Positions 1-6,119 of a stretch of DNA of 64,000 nucleotides are shown piece by piece. The position numbers were made by a program, and so were the translations under genes. Location of the stretch: NCBI RefSeq assembly GCF_028356935.1, contig NZ_CP102798.1, positions 3,286,001 through 3,350,000 of the forward strand. The letters run 5' to 3'. Every line of letters begins with the position of its first letter. Positions within the stretch are counted from its first letter, which is position 1. Source of the DNA: Lysinibacillus sp. OF-1. Its GTDB lineage: Bacteria; Bacillota; Bacilli; Bacillales_A; Planococcaceae. Under the pieces are notes generated by a model. The model saw nothing but the letters and a program-made list of their open reading frames with translations. It ran no database searches and was not told the origin of the DNA.

Positions 1-179
1 TTTTTAAAACATCCAGTTCTTCCGCTAAGAATCTGATAGCGACTTAATGCTCCCGTGAGTTGTCCCATTGAAATAGCTAAATTAAAATGAGTATTGAACA
101 TTTCAAGTAATTGTTTCTTTGAATGTGAAACATAATGTTCCCTTAAATATTCAAGCTCTTCTTTCGACCACCAATGCAC
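1..179 (-). CDS. Phage HNH-type endonuclease, N-terminal part (cut by window edge)
   Basis: This is the first ~59 codons of a gene that runs off the left edge. I start it at a GTG at 179, preceded by a good ribosome site (GGAGGGG) lying in the end of the upstream gene. The product has an aromatic start (VHWWSKEELEYL), then a helical segment and SGRTGCFK. That pattern resembles the N-terminal DNA-binding segment of phage HNH endonucleases, which often contain a SGRTGxF motif. The HNH nuclease part would lie outside the window. It is the last visible gene of the leftward early operon. The family call is from memory of motif shape. Confidence 0.5.
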   Translation of the reverse strand, partial: MHWWSKEELEYLREHYVSHSKKQLLEMFNTHFNLAISMGQLTGALSRYQILSGRTGCFK

Positions 180-182
180 GTT

Positions 183-413
183 TTACCCCTCCAATAGCTT
201 CGGTTTTTTGGCATCTGCGTTAAGATGATCATCATATACAGTTTGAGCCTTTAAAACTAATGAACCGTTAGCAATGATTTGGTTAGCTACATCTGTAACA
301 GCCTTCGCACGATTAATTTCTTCTACTAGCTGATCACCTTTTAAATCTTCATCATTTAAGCGTTCAAGCTGTGCAAATAAATGGTTGTTTAAATCTCCTA
401 ATGTGTTCCGCAA
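183..413 (-). CDS. Small phage early protein, function unknown
   Basis: A 76-residue, mostly helical, charged protein (MRNTLGDLNNHLFAQLERLN... ending KPKLLEG). It resembles short proteins often seen beside HNH endonuclease genes in Firmicute prophages, but I know of no assigned function. The start is a TTG at 413 with the purine-rich stretch AGGCGGTGGG upstream, inside the end of the preceding gene, which it overlaps by 16 bp. The stop lies 4 bp before the GTG of the HNH-type gene, so the two are probably translationally coupled. Confidence 0.6.
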   Translation of the reverse strand: MRNTLGDLNNHLFAQLERLNDEDLKGDQLVEEINRAKAVTDVANQIIANGSLVLKAQTVYDDHLNADAKKPKLLEG

Positions 414-658
414 TTAATCCCACCGCCTTTCAGGGCTTGGTAAACATTTTTGGCATAGGCCACTTGTTGCTTAATGTATGGATCTGTTTCTTTGCCACCG
501 CTGGCAAGCCAATCGCCTATACGCTGTTTCACATCTGATAAAACGTTTAAAGGTAACTCATAGGCGATTTGGTGTAATTCATACAGCGGGCTAACGTTGC
601 ATGTTAATGCTTCACCAACCAATGCAACTGGAACTGATTTAATGTTCACTGGATTCAC
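398..658 (-). CDS. Small phage protein of DUF6877 type
   Basis: An 86-residue protein whose middle (LHQIAYELPLNVLSDVKQRI, then GDWLASGG and DPYIKQQ) matches what I remember of the DUF6877 family, a phage protein of unknown function. The start is a GTG at 658 preceded by AAGGAGG and overlapping the stop of a 30-codon ORF (GTGA). It belongs to the leftward operon. Family assignment is from memory; no catalytic motif is visible. Confidence 0.55.
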   Translation of the reverse strand: MNPVNIKSVPVALVGEALTCNVSPLYELHQIAYELPLNVLSDVKQRIGDWLASGGKETDPYIKQQVAYAKNVYQALKGGGINCGTH

Positions 659-747
659 CTTAATGACCTCCTTTTCACTCGCTTATTCAACTCAGCCTGC
701 TTATCCTCACCCGACATTGCTAGCCATTGTAGGTTGGTTGTGTTCAT
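655..747 (-). CDS. Possible 30-residue phage microprotein
   Basis: A 30-codon ORF (MNTTNLQWLAMSGEDKQAELNKR...). Its ATG overlaps the stop of the upstream excisionase-like gene (ATGA) and its own stop overlaps the GTG of the next gene (GTGA). It also contains that gene's ribosome binding site. The tight two-sided overlap suggests it is translated, either as a small protein or as a coupling leader. I recognise no family. Confidence 0.4.
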   Translation of the reverse strand: MNTTNLQWLAMSGEDKQAELNKRVKRRSLR

Positions 748-962
748 TTGGTTTCACACCCTTCCTTTTTCCACTCCCCTTGCAACCATTGGTCAATAGC
801 ATCTAAATGAAATATCCATATATGTGAAGTGAGTTTTACATGAGGTATTTCACCACTGTGAATTAAATTTAAAAGAGTTGATTTTCCAATAGGGCAATTA
901 TGTTCAGTTAAATACTGCATTAATTTATCTACTGTTCTTACTGCCCTAATCTTCTCAGTCAT
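744..962 (-). CDS. Excisionase/MerR-like helix-turn-helix protein
   Basis: A 72-residue DNA-binding protein. The core (GKSTLLNLIHSGEIPHVKL followed by WIFHLDAIDQWL) has the winged helix-turn-helix layout of phage excisionases and other small MerR-like proteins, where a helix-turn-helix is followed by a wing and an aspartate/tryptophan-rich final helix. The ATG at 962 has GAGGAAGTG upstream. In a leftward early operon of a prophage, a role as recombination directionality factor or early regulator is plausible but not shown. Confidence 0.55.
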   Translation of the reverse strand: MTEKIRAVRTVDKLMQYLTEHNCPIGKSTLLNLIHSGEIPHVKLTSHIWIFHLDAIDQWLQGEWKKEGCETK

Positions 963-997
963 ACTTTCACTTCCTCTCTAATAACTAATGAAATGTA

Positions 998-1180
998 TTA
1001 AATTTCTAAAATTTTACGAATGTGTCTGATATGCTCTTGTGCTTTTGGACCCGTTTTATTACCACGAATAATGTCTGATAGATAGACACTAGAAATACCA
1101 AGCATTTTTGCTAAATCTTTTTGGCTCATCTTGCGTTTGAATAATTCTGAACGTACTAGAGCACCTAACTCTTCTGACAT
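998..1180 (-). CDS. Short XRE-family helix-turn-helix regulator
   Basis: A 60-residue protein that is little more than one HTH_3 domain (SQKDLAKMLGISSVYLSDIIRGN). This is the classic Cro/CI fold, with no oligomerisation or protease domain. The start at 1180 overlaps the end of the upstream XRE gene by 16 bp, so the two are co-transcribed. It is probably a Cro-like antagonist or auxiliary regulator of the early operon. Confidence 0.75.
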   Translation of the reverse strand: MSEELGALVRSELFKRKMSQKDLAKMLGISSVYLSDIIRGNKTGPKAQEHIRHIRKILEI

Positions 1181-1377
1181 ACCTTAGCCTCTTTTCTTAA
1201 ATCATCCAAACTTACTTCTAGGGCATCTGCAATCTTACACATCACTCGAAAAGTAGGGTTAGGATTATCACTGTTTTCTATCATTTGAAGAGTAGATTCA
1301 TTAACCCCTGATAGTTTTGCAAGTCGATATCTTGATAACTTGCGATATTCTCTTATCTCTCTCACACAAAAATTCAA
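1165..1377 (-). CDS. XRE-family helix-turn-helix regulator
   Basis: A 70-residue regulator: MNFCVREIREYRKLSRYRLA, then KLSGVNESTLQMIENSDNPNPTF and a second helical pair. I start it at a TTG at 1377 because GGAGGT lies 8 nt upstream and MNF-REIRE is the usual beginning of such proteins. The longer ATG reading has no ribosome site. A perfect 14-bp palindrome (1406-1419) lies just upstream, in the divergent region shared with a DUF1883-like gene, and is its likely operator. Confidence 0.75.
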   Translation of the reverse strand: MNFCVREIREYRKLSRYRLAKLSGVNESTLQMIENSDNPNPTFRVMCKIADALEVSLDDLRKEAKVCQKS

Positions 1378-1405
1378 TATATAGTACCTCCAATCATTTG
1401 ACCAC

Positions 1406-1419
1406 CACAATATATTGTG
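1406..1419. promoter_or_regulatory. Perfect palindrome, probable operator between divergent phage genes
   Basis: CACAATATATTGTG is a perfect 14-bp inverted repeat. It lies in the 79-bp gap between the leftward XRE gene and the rightward DUF1883-like gene. The AT-rich centre could also be part of a -10 element. Position and symmetry suggest binding by the adjacent 70-residue XRE protein; this is inference. Confidence 0.5.
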
Positions 1420-1456
1420 TTAAATTACAGTTATATTAATCTAAGGATGTGATTAT

Positions 1457-1696
1457 ATGACTAGAATCCCTTATGCTGACAGCGCTGGTCAACTAGGCGT
1501 GGTGGTAGAACTTCAACATGCTGCTGATGTATTTTTAGTAGACCAAAATAATTTTAGAAAGTATCAATCAGGACAACGTTTTGAGTATTATGGCGGTCAT
1601 TACAACAAGACACCTGTAAAAATCAACGTCAAAGGCATGGGTAGATATTTTTTAATCGTCCGTGGCGGTGGTAGATACCGTTATGAGTTCTTCTAA
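1457..1696 (+). CDS. DUF1883-like protein
   Basis: A 79-residue beta-rich protein. The segment VVVELQHAADVFLVDQNNF, then YYGGHYNKTPVKI and GRYFLIVRGGG, follows the DUF1883 pattern as I remember it: Leu/Met-Asp-x-x-Asn-Phe, YYGGH, and a strand ending in a Gly-rich turn. DUF1883 has no established function; in some bacteria it is said to be joined to TIR domains. Here it faces an XRE regulator and is followed 35 bp later by a small basic protein, forming a short rightward cassette inside the prophage lysogeny region. This is the position where prophages often carry genes expressed in the lysogen. Confidence 0.6.
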   Translation: MTRIPYADSAGQLGVVVELQHAADVFLVDQNNFRKYQSGQRFEYYGGHYNKTPVKINVKGMGRYFLIVRGGGRYRYEFF

Positions 1697-1731
1697 TCAA
1701 ATGCTTTTTTCCTAGAAAGGTGGTGTGAAAT

Positions 1732-1860
1732 ATGGCTAATAAAAAGCAAACATCTAAAAGTGTTGCTTCAAAAGCTAGCAAGATATTAAAAGATAACCGT
1801 TATAGCGCTACTTCTAAATCGGTTGCGGCTTCTGCTCTTGCTCAAGCTAAGAAGAAATAG
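1732..1860 (+). CDS. 42-residue basic Ser/Ala/Lys-rich protein
   Basis: A short ORF with a clear ribosome site (GAAAGGTGGTG, 3-4 nt before ATG). The product begins MANKKQTSKSVASKASKILK and ends in KKK: lysine-, serine- and alanine-rich, with no hydrophobic core. I have seen small proteins of this composition next to DUF1883-type genes, but that is memory only. It probably forms an operon with the gene at 1457. Its stop region overlaps the 3' end of a convergent minus-strand gene by 14 bp. Confidence 0.5.
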   Translation: MANKKQTSKSVASKASKILKDNRYSATSKSVAASALAQAKKK

Positions 1861-2047
1861 CTCTCAAGTTCTTCTCTAGTTGCAGTGATGCAATAAACTC
1901 TTTTTGAAGGTAGATTGTATATTGCTTGGTCTTCACACCAATGAAATGCCCAGGCACTATACTTTCTATCTCAATTGGTATTTCTATTACTAATTCGACA
2001 TTTTCATATTCGTCACCATTAACAAGTGCTAGGCGCTTGACTTTCAT
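1847..2047 (-). CDS. Phage protein of unknown function
   Basis: A 66-residue beta-rich protein (MKVKRLALVNGDEYENVELV...). I start at the ATG at 2047 because AAGGAG lies 8 nt upstream; an in-frame ATG 6 codons earlier has no site. No motif is recognised. It converges on the small basic-protein gene and may be a separate single-gene unit. Confidence 0.45.
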   Translation of the reverse strand: MKVKRLALVNGDEYENVELVIEIPIEIESIVPGHFIGVKTKQYTIYLQKEFIASLQLEKNLRAISS

Positions 2048-2149
2048 TTGTTTTCTCCTTTTCATTTTCTAACGTTGCTACCGTCACATCAGCTATAAGT
2101 CTGATTATGCTAGTTCATTGGCTACCAGCTCAGCGCTTTAAATATTTGG

Positions 2150-2155
2150 TATAAT
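2150..2155 (+). promoter_or_regulatory. Extended -10 promoter element
   Basis: TGGTATAAT gives a perfect -10 hexamer with the TGn extension, about 35 bp before the GTG start of the next plus-strand gene. No good -35 is visible, which is usual for extended -10 promoters. Confidence 0.5.
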
Positions 2156-2188
2156 GTTCCTATCTTAAATTGATAGGCGGTGATAAAC

Positions 2189-2365
2189 GTGTCAAAACAC
2201 ATTGATAAAAAAGATTTTGCTTTAGCAGTAGTATCTGGAAATCCTGTGGCGGGAAATACACCAGAAGAAATTGCTAAAAAGGCTTTAGAACTTTATCAAA
2301 CTGCTGTTAAAGTTGCAGATGATCACAACAAGTTAAACGGATCAGGTATGAAAGTTCTGAAATAA
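2189..2365 (+). CDS. Small conserved prophage/plasmid protein, function unknown
   Basis: A 58-residue protein (MSKHIDKKDFALAVVSGNPV, then AGNTPEEIAKKALELYQTAV). I start at the second GTG (2189), which has AGGCGG 6-8 nt upstream; a GTG three codons earlier overlaps that site. The TPEEIAKKALELY helix is typical of short conserved hypothetical proteins of Bacillus prophages. No function can be read from it. Its stop is immediately followed by the stop of a convergent small gene. Confidence 0.5.
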   Translation: MSKHIDKKDFALAVVSGNPVAGNTPEEIAKKALELYQTAVKVADDHNKLNGSGMKVLK

Positions 2366-2503
2366 TCACACATAATGGGCGAGGAGCATTTTAGCGATAA
2401 TTGCTACTTGTTCCTCGTCAATTCCACTTTCAATTAAAAAGTTGACGACTTTCTTGTAATTCTCGAAAGTTTCTGTTGGATAAAGCACTAAAGAGTTTCC
2501 CAT
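2366..2503 (-). CDS. 45-residue phage protein
   Basis: A short ORF with an almost ideal ribosome site (AAAGGAGGTGA, 4-6 nt before ATG). The product starts MGNSLVLYPTETFENYKKVV and continues with a second amphipathic helix. It lies just downstream of the Cro-like gene on the same strand, so it is probably the second gene of the leftward lytic transcript. No function known to me. Confidence 0.55.
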   Translation of the reverse strand: MGNSLVLYPTETFENYKKVVNFLIESGIDEEQVAIIAKMLLAHYV

Positions 2504-2531
2504 TATTTTCACCTCCTTTATTTCCTTTTAT

Positions 2532-2801
2532 TTAAACTGTGCAAGATAGTTCGTTTTCCCCCAGTACACAATTCGTGTACTCTATATCAAAAAAAAGAAT
2601 AACAGGATTTTCACCTAAAATTTCTGCTATTATTTGCATTTCATTTTTTTTAAATTCTCTTACACCGTTAATTTTATTTCCTAAAGCAGATGCAGTTAAA
2701 AATACACCTCTTTCTCTCATAAGAAATGCTAATTCTTTTATGGTCATACCATTAGCAGCAAGCACTCCGCGCAATTTTGGAAATGTAACTTCTTTTTTCA
2801 C
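2532..2801 (-). CDS. Cro-like XRE-type regulator
   Basis: An 89-residue DNA-binding protein (MKKEVTFPKLRGVLAANGMT, then IKELAFLMRERGVFLTASAL), an HTH with a long second loop, as in small phage Cro-like proteins. The start is GTG at 2801 with GGAGGTGA upstream. It faces the CI-like repressor across a shared control region, and its promoter contains a repressor operator, so it is expected to be switched on when the repressor is cleaved. Its own 3' end carries a third operator copy (2563-2581), which fixes the residues EYTNCVLG. Confidence 0.75.
   Translation of the reverse strand: MKKEVTFPKLRGVLAANGMTIKELAFLMRERGVFLTASALGNKINGVREFKKNEMQIIAEILGENPVILFFDIEYTNCVLGENELSCTV
2563..2581. promoter_or_regulatory. 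Operator O1, inside the Cro-like gene
   Basis: AGTACACAATTCGTGTACT: two 7-bp arms (AGTACAC/GTGTACT) around a 5-bp centre. The arms are identical to those of the operator at 2828-2846. It lies in the 3' end of the Cro-like coding sequence, about 265 bp from the promoter operators. Its position suits an auxiliary site for repressor looping, as known for other temperate phages. Binding is inferred from symmetry. Confidence 0.65.
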
Positions 2802-2822
2802 AATCTCACCTCCTTGTTCAAC

Positions 2823-2851
2823 ATCATAGTACACATTTCGTGTACTGTCAA
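2823..2851 (-). promoter_or_regulatory. Leftward lytic promoter with operator O2 in its spacer
   Basis: On the minus strand TTGACA (2846-2851) and TATGAT (2823-2828) are 17 bp apart. The palindrome AGTACACATTTCGTGTACT (2828-2846) fills that spacer exactly. Repressor bound there would block RNA polymerase. The promoter drives the Cro-like gene. Confidence 0.8.
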
Positions 2852-2867
2852 CAAAAAACATTAATTT

Positions 2868-2898
2868 AATTTACAAAATGTGTACTGTATAGTATATT
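2868..2898 (+). promoter_or_regulatory. Rightward repressor promoter with operator O3
   Basis: TTTACA (2870-2875) and TATATT (2893-2898) are 17 bp apart and sit 24 bp before the TTG start of the repressor gene. A half-matching operator (right arm GTGTACT at 2880-2886, left arm 4/7) overlaps the -35 and spacer. This suggests weaker autoregulatory binding, as at the maintenance promoters of lambdoid switches. Confidence 0.7.
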
Positions 2899-2921
2899 AT
2901 GTGTTGAAGGGAGGTGAAACA

Positions 2922-3581
2922 TTGGTTGATATATCAAAAGTTTTAAAAGATATTATCTCAAAAAGTGGGATGGAGCAAGAAAGATTCGGGGAAACCATCG
3001 GACTTAAAAAGGCAGCTTTTAATAATTATGTGCAAGGTCGAAGAGAATTACCTAAGTCTGTAATCTCAAAAATGATGGAAGTCCATGGAATTAATCCAGC
3101 AGTGTTTTTTGATAAGAATGCCCCTTTATATATTAGAGATATATCTGGTGCAAATATTAAAAACTTACCAACAAACCTTATCCCGGTCCAGCCTAACTTT
3201 GTGGAAATACCAATCTTAGGTAACATCGCTTGCGGAGACCCCATCACAGCAATTGAAAATCATGATGGGTATAGGTATGAACCTGAGGAAACGTTACCAA
3301 GTGGGAATCTATTCTACTTAAAAGCGAAAGGCAACAGTATGGAACCAACAGTTCCAGACGGCTCATACGTATTAATACGAGAACAACCAGAAATAGAATA
3401 TGGACAGATAGCAGCTGTGTTAGTGAACGGTGATACGGAAATAACGTTGAAGCGTATTAAGAAGCAAGGAAACGCCATCTTCCTCATGCCTGATAATCCT
3501 AAACATGATCCGATTTTAGTGGACGAAAACAATCCGGTAAGAGTTATTGGAAAAGCAGTACGTTATACACAAGATTTATAA
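2922..3581 (+). CDS. CI/LexA-type prophage repressor with S24 peptidase domain
   Basis: A 219-residue lysogeny repressor. Residues ~5-60 are a helix-turn-helix (QERFGETIGLKKAAFNNYVQ). Residues ~95-215 are a LexA-like S24 self-cleavage domain with cleavage site Cys104-Gly105 (NIACGDP), nucleophile Ser139 (GNSMEP) and general base Lys177 (TLKRIK). By family knowledge, RecA-stimulated autocleavage inactivates it during DNA damage and induces the prophage. The start is a TTG at 2922, chosen because GGGAGGTGA lies 5 nt upstream; the longer ORF reading has no site. It faces the Cro-like gene. The hairpin at 3613-3648 probably ends its transcript. Confidence 0.9.
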   Translation: MVDISKVLKDIISKSGMEQERFGETIGLKKAAFNNYVQGRRELPKSVISKMMEVHGINPAVFFDKNAPLYIRDISGANIKNLPTNLIPVQPNFVEIPILGNIACGDPITAIENHDGYRYEPEETLPSGNLFYLKAKGNSMEPTVPDGSYVLIREQPEIEYGQIAAVLVNGDTEITLKRIKKQGNAIFLMPDNPKHDPILVDENNPVRVIGKAVRYTQDL

Positions 3582-3612
3582 ATTAATACTTAAACGTTTA
3601 AGCATTAAAATC

Positions 3613-3648
3613 AAGAAAGAGCAGGCTCATTCGTCTAGCTCTTTTCTT
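3613..3648 (+). terminator. Terminator after the repressor gene
   Basis: AAGAAAGAGC pairs with GCTCTTTTCTT around a 15-nt loop, with one bulge, followed by TTCTT. It lies between repressor and integrase genes. Upstream of it, CTTAAACGTTTAAG (~3590) is a 14-bp palindrome. Confidence 0.5.
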
Positions 3649-3672
3649 AATACTGAATAAAGGGGAATTTAT

Positions 3673-4851
3673 ATGGCAAGTTATGAAATTTTAAACCCTA
3701 CTAAAAAAGGTGAACCACGAATAAAAATTACCGTGGAAGAAGGCTATGATGATAGAGGACGGCGCATTCGTTTTACAAAAACTGTACGTATGAAGAGTCT
3801 ATCTGATAGAGCGATTAAAAAGGCTATAAAGGAATTTGAACTTGAGGTGGCAACATCTAATAAGGTAACCAAAAACGAGGAACTTTCATTTGAAGCTTTT
3901 GTATTGGAAAAATGGATGAAGTTGCATGTGAAAAAGAATTTAAGATTAAGAACCTATCAAACTTACAATAGCACACTAACAAATTACATCATTCCATTTT
4001 TCAAAGGTATGAAATTAAGCAAGATTAAACCGATTGATATCGAGGAATTTTTTGCTTATGAGAAAGATTCAGGACGAAAAAACTTGAAAGGCAAGTATCT
4101 GATCCTGAAAAGTATATTTACGAAGGCTATAACATGGAAGTTTATCTCTAAAGAGAATGATCCCATGGAAGAAATAAAAGAACCAAATGTTGATAAGCGA
4201 CATCGAGAAAAGAGTTATTACAATGAAGAGGAACTTTTGATTTTATTCAAAGTACTTGAAGGAGTGCAACCGAAACAAAGAATAGCAATAAAAATGGCAG
4301 CAGTATTAGGACTAAGACGGTCTGAAATCTTAGGTATACGCCACCACTCTGTTAATTTTAATAATAATACTATTTTAATCGATGCACAATTACATTATGA
4401 CCATGAACATAAAAAGTTTTTACTTGGCCCTCCTAAAAATGGATTAGCAAGAACTGTTATAGTTCCAGATAAATTTATGGAGGAGATAAAAGAATATATG
4501 AAAGAACATAGGAAACAAAAAGAGTTATGCGGCGATGCATGGGAACCAGCAATTGACGAAAATGGAGAACCTCTTGATTTACTATATACCAATCCATACG
4601 GATACCCGAATCATATAAACAGTATCACAAATGAATGGGTAAAGTTATTGAAAAGGCACAATCTTGATTATATAAATTTCCACGGATTGCGGCACTCTTT
4701 CGCTTCTTTTATGGTGGCCAAAAACTCAAATATTAAAGTAATTCAAGAACAGTTAGGACACACCGATGTTAGACAAACAATTCAAACATACAGTCATTTA
4801 ACAAAAGATTTCAAGTTAAAAGAGCTTTCAAAGTTTGACGATATTTTATAA
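3673..4851 (+). CDS. int: Phage tyrosine integrase
   Basis: A 392-residue site-specific recombinase. The N-terminus (residues ~1-60) looks like an arm-type DNA-binding domain. Residues ~70-160 are the core-binding SAM-like domain. The catalytic domain shows the full set: Arg215 (LGLRRSE), Lys255 (PPKNG), His337 and Arg340 (HGLRHS), His363 (LGH) and Tyr373 (TYSH). Length is normal and the gene appears intact. It ends less than 100 bp from the broken radC gene, so it is the integrase at the phage-host junction and presumably uses radC as its attachment gene. GGGGAA lies 6 nt upstream of the ATG. Confidence 0.95.
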   Translation: MASYEILNPTKKGEPRIKITVEEGYDDRGRRIRFTKTVRMKSLSDRAIKKAIKEFELEVATSNKVTKNEELSFEAFVLEKWMKLHVKKNLRLRTYQTYNSTLTNYIIPFFKGMKLSKIKPIDIEEFFAYEKDSGRKNLKGKYLILKSIFTKAITWKFISKENDPMEEIKEPNVDKRHREKSYYNEEELLILFKVLEGVQPKQRIAIKMAAVLGLRRSEILGIRHHSVNFNNNTILIDAQLHYDHEHKKFLLGPPKNGLARTVIVPDKFMEEIKEYMKEHRKQKELCGDAWEPAIDENGEPLDLLYTNPYGYPNHINSITNEWVKLLKRHNLDYINFHGLRHSFASFMVAKNSNIKVIQEQLGHTDVRQTIQTYSHLTKDFKLKELSKFDDIL

Positions 4852-4853
4852 CG

Positions 4854-4945
4854 TTGGTCACTTTTTGGTCACTCATTTTATATTTCCTAGTATCTAAAGC
4901 CTTTTATACCAGTAAATATAAGACTTCTCTTCCCTGGGATGAACG
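4854..4945. other. Prophage attachment junction with integrase-type direct repeats
   Basis: TTGGTCACT occurs twice, at 4854-4862 and 4865-4873, an 11-bp (one helical turn) spacing, right after the integrase stop. This fits arm or core integrase sites. RadC similarity holds through Val-His-Pro-Arg-Glu (codons at 4930-4944) and stops there, so the crossover core probably lies at about 4925-4945 and includes part of ATCCCAGGGAAG. The partner junction is outside the window. Confidence 0.6.
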
Positions 4946-5421
4946 ATCGAGGCGTTTAAACTACCTATAAAAATGGTCTGTTTATGAATAATTTGATTCT
5001 TGATATTCAGAAAAAGAACAACAAAATGCTCTTGGTTAAGCGACGTCATATCAGGCATTAAGTAGGCTGCTGCATCTTGCGGAGAACGTATCGTAAATTT
5101 CTCAATATTTTGTTTTTGAGCCAATCGTCTACCAAGTTCAATGGCTGCGAGTAATTGAATGGCTTTCACCTCACCGATTCCTTTAATAGCCACCATTTCT
5201 TCGATGGTTGCATGCTTCAAATGATGTAAACGTTCAAACACATTTAATACTCTATTTGCAAGAGCAAGTACAGATTCTTCCTTCGTCCCTGTTCTCAATA
5301 AAATGGCGAGCAGCTCTTGATTGGATAGACTTTCAGCCCCTTGCCGTAACAGCCGTTCACGAGGACGATCCTCCATATGGACATCACGTATCATCAAACT
5401 TGGTAAAACCTCTTCCAGCAA
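4894..5421 (-). pseudogene. radC: radC, 3' part replaced by prophage sequence
   Basis: A 175-residue N-terminal portion of RadC. RPRERLL and the helix-hairpin-helix (IKGIGEVKAIQLLAAIELG) are intact, and identity to the family continues through FIGSLNASIVHPRE. The next residues (EKSYIYWYKRL, stop) come from phage DNA. Bacillus RadC is about 230 residues, and the JAMM metal site (HNHPSGD) that should follow is lost. The start is TTG at 5421 with GGAGTGAG upstream, 6 bp after maf. In Bacillus radC lies between maf and mreB; mreB should therefore lie beyond the prophage. Precise excision should restore the gene. Confidence 0.9.
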
Positions 5422-5427
5422 AAATAC

Positions 5428-6021
5428 TCACTCCTTCGCAAATTGGATAATTTGTCGTGCTACCAATTGCGAAAACAAAGCTGCAAGTGGTAGACCTACA
5501 ACATTGTTATAATCTCCTTCAATTCGTTTAACTAATAGTGTGCCTACTGTCTGAATACCATAACCACCAGCTTTATCAAATGGATCTCCAGAATCTACAT
5601 AGGCTTCAATTAACTCTTGTGATAAATGATGAAAAATAACTGTAGTTTCCTCTACAAAAATCGTTTCTTTTCCATTTGGTTCGATAATTGCTACCGCTGT
5701 CATAACAACATGCTTGTTGTCTGACAATCGCTGTAAATGTGAAATAGCTTCCTCACGTGTTTTTGGTTTATGTAGTAGCTCATCCTTGTAAACCACGATT
5801 GTATCTGCACCAATAATCGTGGCATTAGGTGCTTTTCTGGCTACATCACGCGTCTTTAATAAAGCCACTCCCTTTACATAATCCTGCATAGTATTGGCTT
5901 GTACACTTGTTTCCTCCACTTCACTAGTCATTACTTCAAACGGAAGTGCTAACATGCCCAGTAATTCCTTTCTCCTTGGTGACGCAGAAGCAAGGACAAG
6001 CTTATAATTTGTTTTCAACAT
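5428..6021 (-). CDS. maf: Maf-family nucleotide pyrophosphatase
   Basis: A 197-residue protein with the Maf signature near the N-terminus (LVLASASPRRKELL) and the downstream GADTIVVYKDELLHKPKT and SGDPFDKAGGYGIQ motifs. Maf proteins hydrolyse non-canonical or modified nucleoside triphosphates (dTTP/UTP pyrophosphatase in Bacillus) and affect septum formation when overproduced. AAGGAGG lies upstream of the ATG. It lies in the normal SpoIIB-maf-radC order, with radC starting 6 bp after it. Confidence 0.95.
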   Translation of the reverse strand: MLKTNYKLVLASASPRRKELLGMLALPFEVMTSEVEETSVQANTMQDYVKGVALLKTRDVARKAPNATIIGADTIVVYKDELLHKPKTREEAISHLQRLSDNKHVVMTAVAIIEPNGKETIFVEETTVIFHHLSQELIEAYVDSGDPFDKAGGYGIQTVGTLLVKRIEGDYNNVVGLPLAALFSQLVARQIIQFAKE

Positions 6022-6119
6022 GATCTGACCATTCCTCCTTATCCTTATGATAACGAAGAATAGACGATTTGAAAATTTTCAAAAAATCAAGATAATGATA
6101 CTTTCGCGATCTTTTATGC

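Noticed and set aside
2539-2829. 96-residue plus-strand ORF
   Set aside because: It lies antisense to the Cro-like gene, has no ribosome site, and its sequence is a shadow of an AT-rich coding region.
3590-3604. Palindrome CTTAAACGTTTAAG after the repressor gene as an operator
   Set aside because: It does not share arms with the repressor operators and is close to the terminator; it could be chance in AT-rich DNA.
5208-5512. Plus-strand ORFs across radC/maf
   Set aside because: Antisense to well-conserved genes and without ribosome sites or recognisable product.
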